A DNA stretch of 26,748 bases from Bacillota bacterium (GTDB lineage: Bacteria > Bacillota > Clostridia > Oscillospirales > Ruminococcaceae): positions 1-26,748 of the forward strand of contig JAEWBS010000037.1 of NCBI GenBank assembly GCA_023391005.1, given 5' to 3'. A program made the position numbers and the translations under genes. The notes below the pieces were generated by a model, which had not been told where the DNA came from, did not search any database, and saw only the letters and a program-made list of their open reading frames with translations. Positions 1 to 6,525 of the stretch are shown here, in pieces (position 1 is the first letter of the stretch; every line of letters starts with the position of its first letter).

Positions 1-238
1 AGGTTTTAAGTACCGTGCCGGAGGCTTTTCCGAAGACCGAAACCTGATCGTCGGGCATGACCCTCCCGGTAAAATCGGCCTTTTGTGAAATGCTGTCACG
101 AACAGGGGCCTGTGTATGTACGCGTATTGCTGAGGCTTCGCTGACCGCAACGGTTTTGCCGCTGCAACCGACCGTGCCCAATAGCATAACCGAGGCGCAA
201 ACGGCGGCTGTTACTCTTTTAGATAACATTTTTTTCAC
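1..238 (-). CDS. Efflux adaptor (HlyD/MacA-like) lipoprotein, N-terminal part only
   Basis: The reverse strand is open from a GTG at 238 to the window edge, about 79 codons. The start is chosen because GGAGGG (252-247) lies 8 nt upstream; an in-frame ATG at 229 is the alternative. The protein begins with a lysine-rich n-region, a hydrophobic stretch and a candidate lipobox (LLGTVGC), so it is probably lipid-anchored outside the membrane. It continues with PVRDSISQKADFTGRV and then VSVFGKASGTVLKT, which matches the first beta-strands of the biotinyl-lipoyl-like domain of membrane fusion proteins. Such adaptors link an ABC or RND pump to the outside in efflux. The gene is divergent from the TetR regulator at 634, a common arrangement for regulated pumps. 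The partner transporter would lie off the left edge. The lipobox residue at -3 is T rather than the usual L, so lipidation is less certain. Confidence 0.68.
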   Translation of the reverse strand, partial: MKKMLSKRVTAAVCASVMLLGTVGCSGKTVAVSEASAIRVHTQAPVRDSISQKADFTGRVMPDDQVSVFGKASGTVLKT

Positions 239-372
239 CTTTCATTCCCTCCGAAAAATGGATCTGAAAATATCTGCATCCAGTATAAGGCAAGGATATG
301 GATAAAACTTGAACAACATTAAAAAAATATACACTTGTTTCGTAAACTATGAAAGCGCGGTGAAATAAGCCT

Positions 373-407
373 AAAATGCGCCGCCTATCGGCGATGCGTA
401 AATTAAA
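373..407 (+). repeat. Dispersed palindromic repeat, copy 1
   Basis: The 35-bp unit carries the core GCCGCCTATCGGCGATGC. The arms CGCCG (379-383) and CGGCG (389-393) can pair around a CCTAT loop. It is flanked by AAAATGCG on the left and ATTAAA on the right, both also present in copy 2. The 21-bp core at 378-398 recurs exactly, on the opposite strand, at 6526-6546. Confidence 0.75.
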
Positions 408-433
408 TATCTCTAGACATTTTTAATAAATTT

Positions 434-468
434 AAAATGCGCTGCCTATCGGTGATGCGCGTATTAAA
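434..468 (+). repeat. Dispersed palindromic repeat, copy 2
   Basis: It starts 61 bp after copy 1 in the same orientation. The core differs at two positions, both C to T (GCTGCCTATCGGTGATGC). Each change turns a G-C pair of the small stem into a G-U pair, so the hairpin can still form in RNA read from the + strand. Confidence 0.75.
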
Positions 469-534
469 AATGCCGTGCGCCTCTGACGCAGCCGTTTATA
501 ATTTTAACAATTTTAAGCTTTTATCCAACACCAT

Positions 535-567
535 GTTGTGATACAATGTGTTATATTATGTGACAAC
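535..567. promoter_or_regulatory. Imperfect inverted repeat upstream of tetR
   Basis: The arms GTTGTGATACAAT (535-547) and ATTATGTGACAAC (555-567) match at 10 of 13 positions when one is reverse-complemented. It lies 67 bp upstream of the TetR start and contains TACAAT and TATATT hexamers that could be -10 elements. A regulatory role is inferred. Confidence 0.35.
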
Positions 568-580
568 TATTTTAAATAGT
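566..580. promoter_or_regulatory. Candidate TetR operator (perfect palindrome)
   Basis: ACTATTTTAAATAGT is a perfect 7+1+7 inverted repeat located 54 bp upstream of the TetR start, between the divergent genes. TetR-family repressors usually bind palindromes of about this size next to their own gene. Binding is inferred from position and symmetry only. Confidence 0.4.
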
Positions 581-633
581 CAATCATCAATTCACGACAG
601 AGTGTCGGGTAATCAATAAACGGAGAAGCCGCT

Positions 634-1284
634 ATGAAGAAACGGGCGGAGCAGACGCTGCTGACTAAAGAAAAGCTGACCAACGCCTTTTGGGCGCTGT
701 ATGAACAAAAGCCCTACGAACAGATAACGGTGCGCGAAATTTCTGAGCTGGCGGGCTATAATCGCAGCACCTTCTACACCTATTTTAAAGATGTCTACGA
801 CGTGCTTGAGCAGACCGAGGCGGATATCTACCGCCTGCTTGAAGAAGAATTTGACCACGGTCAACACATGCTTAATAGAGAGCGGATGTTGGAATCGGTA
901 CGCTCGATCGGCGGATTTCTTACCAAAAACCGCAGGCGCCTCGTGCTGCTGCTTGGAGAAAACGGCGATGCGAAGTTTACGCACCGCATGATGCAGCGGA
1001 TGCGGGAGCATATGCGACTGCACCTGCGCAAAGCGACCCATAGGGACGATGCGGCCTTTGAATATATGGTGGAATATATTGTGAACGCCCATGTAGGGCT
1101 GACGCTGCGGTGGTTTCAAAACGGCTGCGATATTCCGTTTGAGGAGATGACGGCACTGATCTTCCGTCTGACCACCGGCGGGCTGGTGTCGGCGCTGACC
1201 GGCAGCGACGCCGCTTTGGAGCAGGCCTCGATTCTCTTTAAAGTAGGTGAGGCGAACGATGAATCCGACAACGCTAATAAATGA
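634..1284 (+). CDS. TetR/AcrR-family transcriptional regulator
   Basis: This 216-residue protein has a typical TetR length. Residues 31-60 form the DNA-binding helix-turn-helix, with the hallmark ITVREISELAGYNRSTFYTY followed by FKDVYDVLE. The remaining helical domain would bind a ligand and dimerise, but its sequence does not tell me which ligand; the short C-terminal region resembles the DhaS-like TetR subgroup. The start is supported by GGAG (621-624) 9 nt upstream. It is divergent from an efflux adaptor gene, so repression of that pump and of itself is the simplest hypothesis. It is followed after 18 nt by a ketopantoate-reductase-like gene with its own AGGAG, so the two are probably co-transcribed. 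Confidence 0.9.
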   Translation: MKKRAEQTLLTKEKLTNAFWALYEQKPYEQITVREISELAGYNRSTFYTYFKDVYDVLEQTEADIYRLLEEEFDHGQHMLNRERMLESVRSIGGFLTKNRRRLVLLLGENGDAKFTHRMMQRMREHMRLHLRKATHRDDAAFEYMVEYIVNAHVGLTLRWFQNGCDIPFEEMTALIFRLTTGGLVSALTGSDAALEQASILFKVGEANDESDNANK

Positions 1285-1302
1285 CGCAAAGGAGAAGTCA
1301 GG

Positions 1303-2214
1303 ATGAAATATTTAATTATCGGAACCGGAGGCACCGGCGGCGCGGTCGGCGGCTTTCTTGCCGCGGCGGGTCATGACGTGACCTTTATCGCACGCGGCGC
1401 ACACCTCGCGGCGATGAAGGAAAAAGGCCTTGTTATAAAGTCGGGCATCAAGGGCGAGTTTTGTATCGAAAACCCTAAGGCCTGCACCGCTGAGGATTAT
1501 GACGATACCCCCGACGTGGCTTTTGTCTGCGTCAAGGGCTATTCGATTGACGACGCCGCGGCGCTGCTAGAGCGCTGCGCGGATGAAAAAACCGTTATCA
1601 TCCCGATCCTGAATATTTTTGGCACCGGCGAAGCGCTGCAGCAGCGCCTGCCCGGATTGCGCGTGCTCGACGGCTGCATCTACATTACGACATACGTGTC
1701 GGGCCCTGGCGAGATTACACAGGGCGGTCAGCTGTTTAAAATTGTCTTTGGCGAGCGCGACGGCCACATCGACGCCACGCTCGGGCAGATTGCCGACGCG
1801 CTTGAGGGCAGCGGCATACGCGCCGATCTGACGTCGGATATCCGCCGCAAATGCTTTGAGAAATATGCGCTGATCAGCGCGATGGCCACCGCGGGCGCTT
1901 ATTTTGACGCGCCGACCGGCGTTGTATATTCGACGCCTGAGATGCGTGAGATGTTCACCAACCTCTCAAAAGAGATCAACGCGCTGGCCGATGCGATGGG
2001 CATTCCCTTTGAGGTAGATATTGTAGCCAAGAATCTGCGTACGCTCGAAACGGCGCTGCCGGACACAACCGCCTCTTTGCAAAAGGATCTCAAAAAGGGT
2101 GGGAACAGCGAAATTGACGGTCTGATCTTTGAGCCGGTGCGCTTGGGCAGACGTTATCACGTCGAAACACCGGCATTTTTGACGGCGGCACAAAAATTTG
2201 GGTTTCAAGGATGA
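1303..2214 (+). CDS. Ketopantoate reductase (ApbA/PanE) family protein
   Basis: The 303-residue protein has an N-terminal Rossmann fold with the dinucleotide-binding motif GTGGTGG at residues 7-13, followed by IARG, as expected for the NADPH-dependent family that reduces 2-dehydropantoate in pantothenate synthesis. The C-terminal helical domain contains SLQKDLKKGGNSEIDGLI and VETP, matching the family pattern for substrate binding. AAGGAG lies 8 nt upstream of the ATG. The region that should read K-x-x-x-N in true PanE reads EKYALISAMATAG (Lys at residue 187), so the usual substrate-binding asparagine appears to be missing. The gene sits behind a TetR regulator, not with panB or panC. A related 2-hydroxyacid or small-molecule reductase is therefore as likely as a true PanE. 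Confidence 0.8.
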   Translation: MKYLIIGTGGTGGAVGGFLAAAGHDVTFIARGAHLAAMKEKGLVIKSGIKGEFCIENPKACTAEDYDDTPDVAFVCVKGYSIDDAAALLERCADEKTVIIPILNIFGTGEALQQRLPGLRVLDGCIYITTYVSGPGEITQGGQLFKIVFGERDGHIDATLGQIADALEGSGIRADLTSDIRRKCFEKYALISAMATAGAYFDAPTGVVYSTPEMREMFTNLSKEINALADAMGIPFEVDIVAKNLRTLETALPDTTASLQKDLKKGGNSEIDGLIFEPVRLGRRYHVETPAFLTAAQKFGFQG

Positions 2215-2237
2215 TATTGCAAGACATTGACACTGCA

Positions 2238-2266
2238 TTGACAAGTATATCGTACGATGATATATT
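2238..2266 (+). promoter_or_regulatory. Sigma-A promoter of the padR-nfeD operon
   Basis: A consensus TTGACA (2238-2243) is separated by 17 bp from TATATT (2261-2266). Transcription would start near 2273. One copy of the putative PadR operator fills the spacer and the other lies just downstream of the start point. Confidence 0.75.
2245..2265. promoter_or_regulatory. Candidate PadR operator 1
   Basis: This 21-bp box starts GTATATCGTA and ends GATATAT. It lies between the -35 and -10 hexamers, where a bound repressor would block RNA polymerase. It matches operator 2, which starts 32 bp further on, about three helical turns away. Confidence 0.6.
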
Positions 2267-2276
2267 TGAATTAAAA

Positions 2277-2297
2277 GTATATCGTATTGTGATATAC
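2277..2297. promoter_or_regulatory. Candidate PadR operator 2
   Basis: The box has perfect 7-bp arms GTATATC and GATATAC and lies just downstream of the predicted transcription start and upstream of the ribosome binding site. It shares GTATATCGTA with operator 1. The pair, in front of a padR gene, points to autorepression. Confidence 0.6.
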
Positions 2298-2324
2298 TAA
2301 TGCCGGTTGCAGGAGGGACTATTC

Positions 2325-2681
2325 GTGGACGAAAGCACACAAAAACTGATTTCAGACTATCTGCCCATGAGTGAGCAGAGCTTTTTACTGCTTCTGTGCC
2401 TCACTGAGCCCCGCCATGGTTACGGCATCATGCAAATGGTGCTTGAGCAGTCCCACGGCAGGGTCAGCCTCGGCCCCTCCACCGTATACACAATTTTGTA
2501 TAAGATGGAGCAGGACGGACTGATTGAGGTGGTAAAAGAAGTGGATAGACGCAAGGTTTATGCCATTACATATGCCGGGCGGCAGGTGCTGCTGGCGGAG
2601 GCCGAGCGGGTTGCGCAGCTTTCGCGGTATGCCCAGCAGGTTCTGACGCAAAGCGGCATGGTTATGCCCACATTGCAGTAA
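2325..2681 (+). CDS. PadR-family transcriptional regulator
   Basis: This 118-residue protein is a winged helix-turn-helix regulator of the PadR family. The signature HGYGIMQMV (residues 30-38), followed by LGPSTVYTILYKMEQDGLIE and then DRRKVYAITYAGRQVL, is the family recognition helix and wing. The start is the GTG at 2325, which has AGGAGGG (2311-2317) 7 nt upstream; an in-frame TTG at 2307 lies before that site and is unlikely. Its promoter carries two matching 21-bp operator-like boxes, so autoregulation is probable. The NfeD gene starts 27 nt downstream, so the regulator probably shares a transcript with the NfeD and membrane microprotein genes. The inducing signal is unknown; PadR proteins often respond to phenolics, drugs or envelope stress. 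Confidence 0.92.
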   Translation: MDESTQKLISDYLPMSEQSFLLLLCLTEPRHGYGIMQMVLEQSHGRVSLGPSTVYTILYKMEQDGLIEVVKEVDRRKVYAITYAGRQVLLAEAERVAQLSRYAQQVLTQSGMVMPTLQ

Positions 2682-2708
2682 CACGTTAATGAGGTGGAGG
2701 AGAGTAAT

Positions 2709-3167
2709 ATGATGGGGATTCTAATAACGCTTTCCCGGTATATGCCGCTTACCTGGCTGCTTATTGCGGTCATATTGGGGGCCATTGAGGGCGCGACAAT
2801 CGATCTGGTTGCCATTTGGTTCGCGCTGGGCGCATTTGTGACCATTATTCCAGCGGCCATGGGGCTGCCGTTTTGGATGCAGCTGATCGTATTTTTGACC
2901 GTGAGCCTTATCACGCTGGCCTTTACAAGGCCGGTTGCCTCTACTGTGCTCAGGGTTAAAAAGACCAGCACCAACGCCGACCGCATCATCGGCATGATCG
3001 GCGTGGTCACCCAGCCGATCGACAATATCAATGGCGAGGGCCGCGTGCTGGTTAACGGGCTGGACTGGTCCGCGCGCTCGGACGACGGCGCGCCGATTGA
3101 AGCAAAAGAGAGCGTGCTCATTAAATCGATTGAGGGCGTTAAGGTCATCGTCGAACGGGTTGTTTAA
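2709..3167 (+). CDS. NfeD-family membrane protein (short form)
   Basis: The 152-residue protein has three or four hydrophobic segments between residues 12 and 72 and a soluble C-terminal half (about 90-152) with the OB-fold pattern of NfeD: IGMIGVVTQPI, GEGRVLVNGLDWSA, and KSIEGVKVIVE. Short NfeD proteins partner SPFH/stomatin proteins in membranes and are usually encoded beside them, as here. It lacks the protease domain of long NfeD proteins. The start at ATG 2709 is preceded by GGAGGAG with 7 nt spacing; an upstream in-frame GTG at 2694 would overlap this site. ATG 2712 is also possible. A 34-codon gene follows after 10 nt and the SPFH gene at 3500, so these form one functional unit. Confidence 0.9.
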   Translation: MMGILITLSRYMPLTWLLIAVILGAIEGATIDLVAIWFALGAFVTIIPAAMGLPFWMQLIVFLTVSLITLAFTRPVASTVLRVKKTSTNADRIIGMIGVVTQPIDNINGEGRVLVNGLDWSARSDDGAPIEAKESVLIKSIEGVKVIVERVV

Positions 3168-3177
3168 AGGAGAAGCT

Positions 3178-3282
3178 ATGGTTGCCACAAATCTGCTGCT
3201 GATTCTGCTGCTTTGCGGTGCATTTTTTGCGATAGCCGTCGGTTTTATTCTGGCACTTGTGCTGGGCGGACGGAAAAAGTGA
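3178..3282 (+). CDS. Single-pass membrane microprotein, 34 residues
   Basis: An ATG at 3178 with AGGAGA 4-5 nt upstream opens a 34-codon frame ending at TGA 3280-3282. After the start MVATN, nearly all the protein is one hydrophobic helix (about residues 6-29), ending in a positively charged GGRKK tail. That charge distribution suggests the C-terminus is cytoplasmic. It begins 10 nt after the nfeD stop, so translation is likely coupled to it. I do not recognise a family. The position between nfeD and the SPFH gene suggests a small subunit of that membrane complex. The good ribosome binding site, tight spacing and clean transmembrane composition argue that it is real; comparison with related genomes would settle it. 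Confidence 0.65.
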   Translation: MVATNLLLILLLCGAFFAIAVGFILALVLGGRKK

Positions 3283-3499
3283 GGCCGCTTTGCCGCCGCA
3301 TTGCTAAGAGCGGGGAACATCCGCCGCACAGGCGCGGGCCTGCCTTGGACGGTTATACGTTATAATGCCGTGCACACTAAAGTAAACGGTACGCTGCCTA
3401 CACGCATGCGCCGCCCCCGGCTTGATTACCGGATTTAAAATGCGGCACATAATAAACAGCAAGTAATACATAATAAACTATAAAGTGGAGGGAATTTTT

Positions 3500-4441
3500 A
3501 TGCCGCCTATTATTGGAACTCTTATGCTGCTGATCATCATTCTTGTGGCGCTCTACACGGTTGCCAACTGTGTGCGCATTGTGCCGCAGGCCACGGTGTA
3601 TGTCATTGAACGCCTTGGCGCGTACCATATGACATGGGAAACCGGCCTGCACGTTAAGATACCGTTTTTTGACCGGGTCGCCAAAAAGGTTTCGATCAAA
3701 GAGCAGGTTGTCGATTTTAAGCCGCAGCCTGTTATCACCAAGGATAACGTCACGATGCAGATCGACACCGTCGTGTTCTTTCAGATCACTGACGCCAAGC
3801 TGTATGCCTACGGTGTAGAGCGCCCGCTTTCGGCGATTGAAAACCTCACCGCCACGACTTTGAGAAATATCATCGGCGATATGGAGCTTGACCACACGCT
3901 GACCTCGCGCGACGTCATCAACACCCGCATCACTGCGATTCTTGATACCGCCACCGATAAGTGGGGCATCAAGGTCAACCGCGTCGAGCTTAAAAACATT
4001 ATTCCGCCCAAGGAAATTCAGGACGCGATGGAAAAGCAGATGAAGGCCGAGCGTGAAAAGCGCGAGAATATCCTGCGTGCCGAGGGTGAAAAGGCAAGCA
4101 AGATTCTCGTGGCCGAAGGCGACAAGGAGTCGCAGATTCTGCGTGCCCAAGCTGAAAAGGAAGCCGCCATACTGCGCGCCGACGCCGTCCGCGAGCAGAA
4201 GATTCGCGAGGCGCAGGGCGAGGCCGAAGCCGTGATAATGGTACAGAGAGCGCTGGCCGATTCAATCAAGCTGCTGAACGAAGCGTCACCCAACGATAAG
4301 GTCATCGCCATCAAGAGCCTCGAGGCGTTTGCCAAGGCCGCCGACGGCAGGGCTACCAAGATTATTATCCCGTCCGAGATTCAGTCGTTGGCCGGTATGG
4401 TGACCTCGCTGAAGGAAATCGCTACCGACCCCAAGGAATAA
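3500..4441 (+). CDS. SPFH/Band 7 protein (stomatin/QmcA-like)
   Basis: The 313-residue protein has one N-terminal membrane segment (about residues 4-24), then the SPFH domain starting VRIVPQATVYVIERLGAYH, with the family phrases PGLHVKIPFFD-like ETGLHVKIPFFDRV, LRNIIGDMELDHTLTSRD and WGIKVNRVELKNIIPP. A charged coiled coil with repeated AEGEKAS/AEAEKEAA-type units spans about residues 180-255. This is the stomatin/QmcA group, which oligomerises into membrane microdomains and usually works with NfeD. ATG 3500 has GGAGGG 7 nt upstream. A 217-bp gap separates it from the microprotein gene; it contains a TATAAT at 3361-3366 but no good -35, so a separate promoter is possible but unproven. A strong terminator follows the stop. 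Confidence 0.93.
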   Translation: MPPIIGTLMLLIIILVALYTVANCVRIVPQATVYVIERLGAYHMTWETGLHVKIPFFDRVAKKVSIKEQVVDFKPQPVITKDNVTMQIDTVVFFQITDAKLYAYGVERPLSAIENLTATTLRNIIGDMELDHTLTSRDVINTRITAILDTATDKWGIKVNRVELKNIIPPKEIQDAMEKQMKAEREKRENILRAEGEKASKILVAEGDKESQILRAQAEKEAAILRADAVREQKIREAQGEAEAVIMVQRALADSIKLLNEASPNDKVIAIKSLEAFAKAADGRATKIIIPSEIQSLAGMVTSLKEIATDPKE

Positions 4442-4454
4442 AGAATAATTTAAA

Positions 4455-4491
4455 CGCAGCCGCCCGAAAATCTCGATTTTGGGCGGCTGCG
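4455..4491 (+). terminator. Terminator of the nfeD-SPFH unit
   Basis: The stem CGCAGCCGCCC (4455-4465) pairs perfectly with GGGCGGCTGCG (4481-4491), and an AAAAT/ATTTT extension closes a CTCG loop. The downstream T content is modest (TGGCGTTTA), but the stem is very stable and lies 14 bp after the SPFH stop. Confidence 0.8.
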
Positions 4492-4637
4492 TGGCGTTTA
4501 CCAGACCCTGTCAGCAAGCCGCGCATGGTGTGACGAGACATGCGCATAATATAGCCAGACGGCTAAAAATAGGATTGTCTTGGCAGTCTACAAGCAGATC
4601 GGCTTATCACGTTAATTGATAACAGATTTTGCTCGTA

Positions 4638-4684
4638 TGCGGTTGGGCTTAAGGCTGTCTGCGTATTTTATAAGCTCAACCGCA
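4638..4684 (+). other. Long stem-loop in gene-free region
   Basis: TGCGGTTGGGCTTA (4638-4651) pairs with TAAGCTCAACCGCA (4671-4684) over 14 bp with a single G-U pair and a 19-nt loop. AATATTTT follows. It could be the 3' end of a small RNA or a terminator without a recognised gene. No promoter was identified for it. Confidence 0.45.
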
Positions 4685-4814
4685 ATATTTTACACCTCGT
4701 CACGTTGCCGTTCTTAGACACGCGCCAGCCCGCCTGCGTCCTCCGCCTTGTGTGACATAAAATATCCCAGACAATCCCGCACCAATTTTAAGTTGTATGG
4801 TTATATTCCTCGTA

Positions 4815-4842
4815 GATGGGCTGAAAATGATGGGCTGAAAAT
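4815..4842. repeat. 14-bp perfect tandem duplication
   Basis: GATGGGCTGAAAAT occurs twice in direct succession (4815-4828 and 4829-4842). It lies in the gene-free gap and looks like a slippage duplication. Confidence 0.8.
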
Positions 4843-4981
4843 AAGGTTTTCTCCAGACTGCGCAGTATCATACGCCGGTGGAACGTCAGTCCGCGCTGTC
4901 TATTCTGCGCGGGCGCGCGGGACAACCTTGTGCCTTGTGCGCTTTAGGGGACTTTTGAGCAACGCCCCGTATTAATACGCC

Positions 4982-5003
4982 ATGTCGAATTTATGTCGAA
5001 TTT
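4982..5003. repeat. 11-bp tandem duplication upstream of permease promoter
   Basis: ATGTCGAATTT is repeated twice (4982-4992, 4993-5003), followed by the related ACGTTCGATTT. The array ends about 13 bp before the -35 hexamer of the permease promoter, so it could be an activator or repressor site; that role is inferred only from position. Confidence 0.6.
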
Positions 5004-5015
5004 ACGTTCGATTTG

Positions 5016-5044
5016 TTGCTTTTTTTGAAATCATCAGCTATACT
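5016..5044 (+). promoter_or_regulatory. Promoter of the purine permease gene
   Basis: TTGCTT (5016-5021) and TATACT (5039-5044) are separated by 17 bp, giving a start near 5051 and a short leader of about 35 nt before the ATG at 5085. The leader is too short for a purine riboswitch. Confidence 0.6.
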
Positions 5045-5084
5045 GTAGCTTGTATATCAGCCAAATATGTTACGGAGGTTCTCA

Positions 5085-6488
5085 ATGGAAAGTTTTCTCG
5101 AAAAGCGTTTCAAGCTCGCGGCCAATAAGACCACTGTCAAAACCGAAATACTGGCGGGTTTGACCACCTTTATGGCGATGGCCTATATTCTCGCCAGCAA
5201 TCCTAAAACCCTTGCCGACCCCGCTTATATCATCGGTGACGCGGCGCTGGCGGCGCGCCTTGAAAACGGCGTATTTATCGCCACTTGTCTGGGCGCTTTT
5301 ATCGGCACGATGCTGATGGCGCTGCTGGCCAACCTGCCCTTTGCGTTGGCGCCGGGACTTGGCCTCAATGCCACTTTCGCCTACACGATGATGCTGGAGA
5401 TGGGCTATACCTACGCCGAGGGTTTGGCGATTGTGTTTATCTCGGGCGTGCTGTTCTTTGTCATTTCACTTTTTGGCCTGCGCGAGGTAATTGTGCGCGC
5501 GCTGCCGCATAACCTCAAGGTGGCTATTTCGGTTGGTATCGGCCTTTTTATCGCCTTTATCGGCCTTGTCAACGGCGGCATTATCATTAATAACGATGCC
5601 ACACTGGTGGGCGTTGTGAATTTTTCTAATTTTGCGCCGGGCTCGGGCGCGCGCTACGCGCTGGTAACCATTATCGGTCTTTTGATTATCGCTTTCTGTA
5701 ACAGCAAGCGCATCAAGGGCGGTATGGTCATTGCGATTTTTGTCGCGACACTGGTTGGAATTCCACTTGGCGTTACAGTGATTCCCGAGACGCTTTCGAT
5801 GAACCACGGCGCCATGTTCGCCGATTATGCCCAATTTTCTCTGGGCGCTATGATCACCGGCTTTGGCACCATGTTCGCGGGCAAAAGTGTGTTGTCGGTG
5901 TTTTCTAAAATCTTTATTGTCGTCATCTCCATCTCGCTGATCGATATGTTCGATACCATTGGCACGCTTGTCGGCACGGCGCAGGGTACCGGTATGCTCG
6001 ACGAGAAGGGCGAGGTCAAGAACATGCGCCAGGCCCTGCTTTCCGACTCGATCGCCACGATGACGGGCGCGTTTTTCGGCACCTCCACCGTCACGACCTT
6101 TGTGGAGTCCGGCTCCGGCGTGGCCGAGGGCGGCCGTACCGGTCTGGCATCGGTGGTCACCGCGCTGATGTTCTTGGTCTCGCTGCTGCTGGCGCCCTTT
6201 ATCGGCATTATTCCGCTGGCGGCCGCAGCCCCGGCGCTGATCTATGTCGGCGTGCTAATGATCGGTTCTGCGCTCAAGAGTCTGGATTTCAGCGACCCGA
6301 CCGAAGCGGTTCCCGCCTTTTTGACAATGGTCATGATGCCGCTGACCTATGGCATCTCCAACGGTATCGCGTTTGGCATCATGAGCTATGTGGTCATTAA
6401 GTTCATCACCGGCAAGGGCAAGGAGCTCAACCCGACACTGACGATTTTGGGCGTGCTGTTCATCCTGCGCTATGCGCTTATCTCATAG
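5085..6488 (+). CDS. NCS2/AzgA-type purine permease
   Basis: This 467-residue membrane protein belongs to the AzgA/PbuG branch of the NCS2 family, which imports hypoxanthine, guanine and adenine by proton symport. Seen in the sequence: the N-terminal KTEILAGLTTFMAMAYIL, the pore motif LAPGLGLNATFAYTMM, SLIDMFDTIGTLVGTAQGTG, and the C-terminal GTSTVTTFVESGSGVAEGGR with RTGLASVVTA, all diagnostic for the family; about 12-14 hydrophobic segments follow the expected pattern. ATG 5085 is chosen because CGGAGG (5073-5078) lies 6 nt upstream; the in-frame ATG at 5067 would place that site inside the coding region. The gene is monocistronic, with its own promoter and a strong terminator. The exact base preference cannot be read from sequence. 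Confidence 0.93.
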   Translation: MESFLEKRFKLAANKTTVKTEILAGLTTFMAMAYILASNPKTLADPAYIIGDAALAARLENGVFIATCLGAFIGTMLMALLANLPFALAPGLGLNATFAYTMMLEMGYTYAEGLAIVFISGVLFFVISLFGLREVIVRALPHNLKVAISVGIGLFIAFIGLVNGGIIINNDATLVGVVNFSNFAPGSGARYALVTIIGLLIIAFCNSKRIKGGMVIAIFVATLVGIPLGVTVIPETLSMNHGAMFADYAQFSLGAMITGFGTMFAGKSVLSVFSKIFIVVISISLIDMFDTIGTLVGTAQGTGMLDEKGEVKNMRQALLSDSIATMTGAFFGTSTVTTFVESGSGVAEGGRTGLASVVTALMFLVSLLLAPFIGIIPLAAAAPALIYVGVLMIGSALKSLDFSDPTEAVPAFLTMVMMPLTYGISNGIAFGIMSYVVIKFITGKGKELNPTLTILGVLFILRYALIS

Positions 6489-6525
6489 TCGTTTATTTAA
6501 AAATATCGGAAATATTTTTAGTTTG

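Larger units (their letters stand above)
239..633. other. Divergent intergenic region with repeats and palindromes
   Basis: This AT-rich 395-bp gap separates the divergent efflux adaptor and the TetR gene. It holds two copies of a 35-bp repeat (373-407 and 434-468) and two inverted repeats close to the TetR gene (535-567 and 566-580). I found no convincing ORF or RNA gene. On the reverse strand a TATACT-like -10 precedes the adaptor gene, but no good -35 partner is visible. Confidence 0.6.
4492..5015. other. Gene-free gap with hairpins and tandem duplications
   Basis: I see no supported gene in these 524 bp. A 75-codon ORF (4748-4975) has no ribosome binding site or recognisable domain. The left half contains three successive inverted repeats: TAGCC/GGCTA (4552-4565), TTATCA/TGATAA (4604-4622) and a long 14-bp stem (4638-4684). 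The right half has two small tandem duplications (4815-4842 and 4982-5003). I looked for a purine riboswitch ahead of the permease gene and did not find the conserved core. Confidence 0.5.

Noticed and set aside
3338..3366. Promoter with TATAAT (3361-3366) ahead of the SPFH gene
   Set aside because: The nearest -35-like hexamer TTGGAC is only 10 bp away and no better partner is found at 16-18 bp; left as a possibility only.
4748..4975. 75-codon + strand ORF in the gene-free gap
   Set aside because: No ribosome binding site, no recognisable domain, and it contains the 14-bp tandem duplication; it looks like chance.
5040..5084. Purine riboswitch ahead of the purine permease
   Set aside because: The leader from the predicted start is about 35 nt and the conserved riboswitch core is absent.
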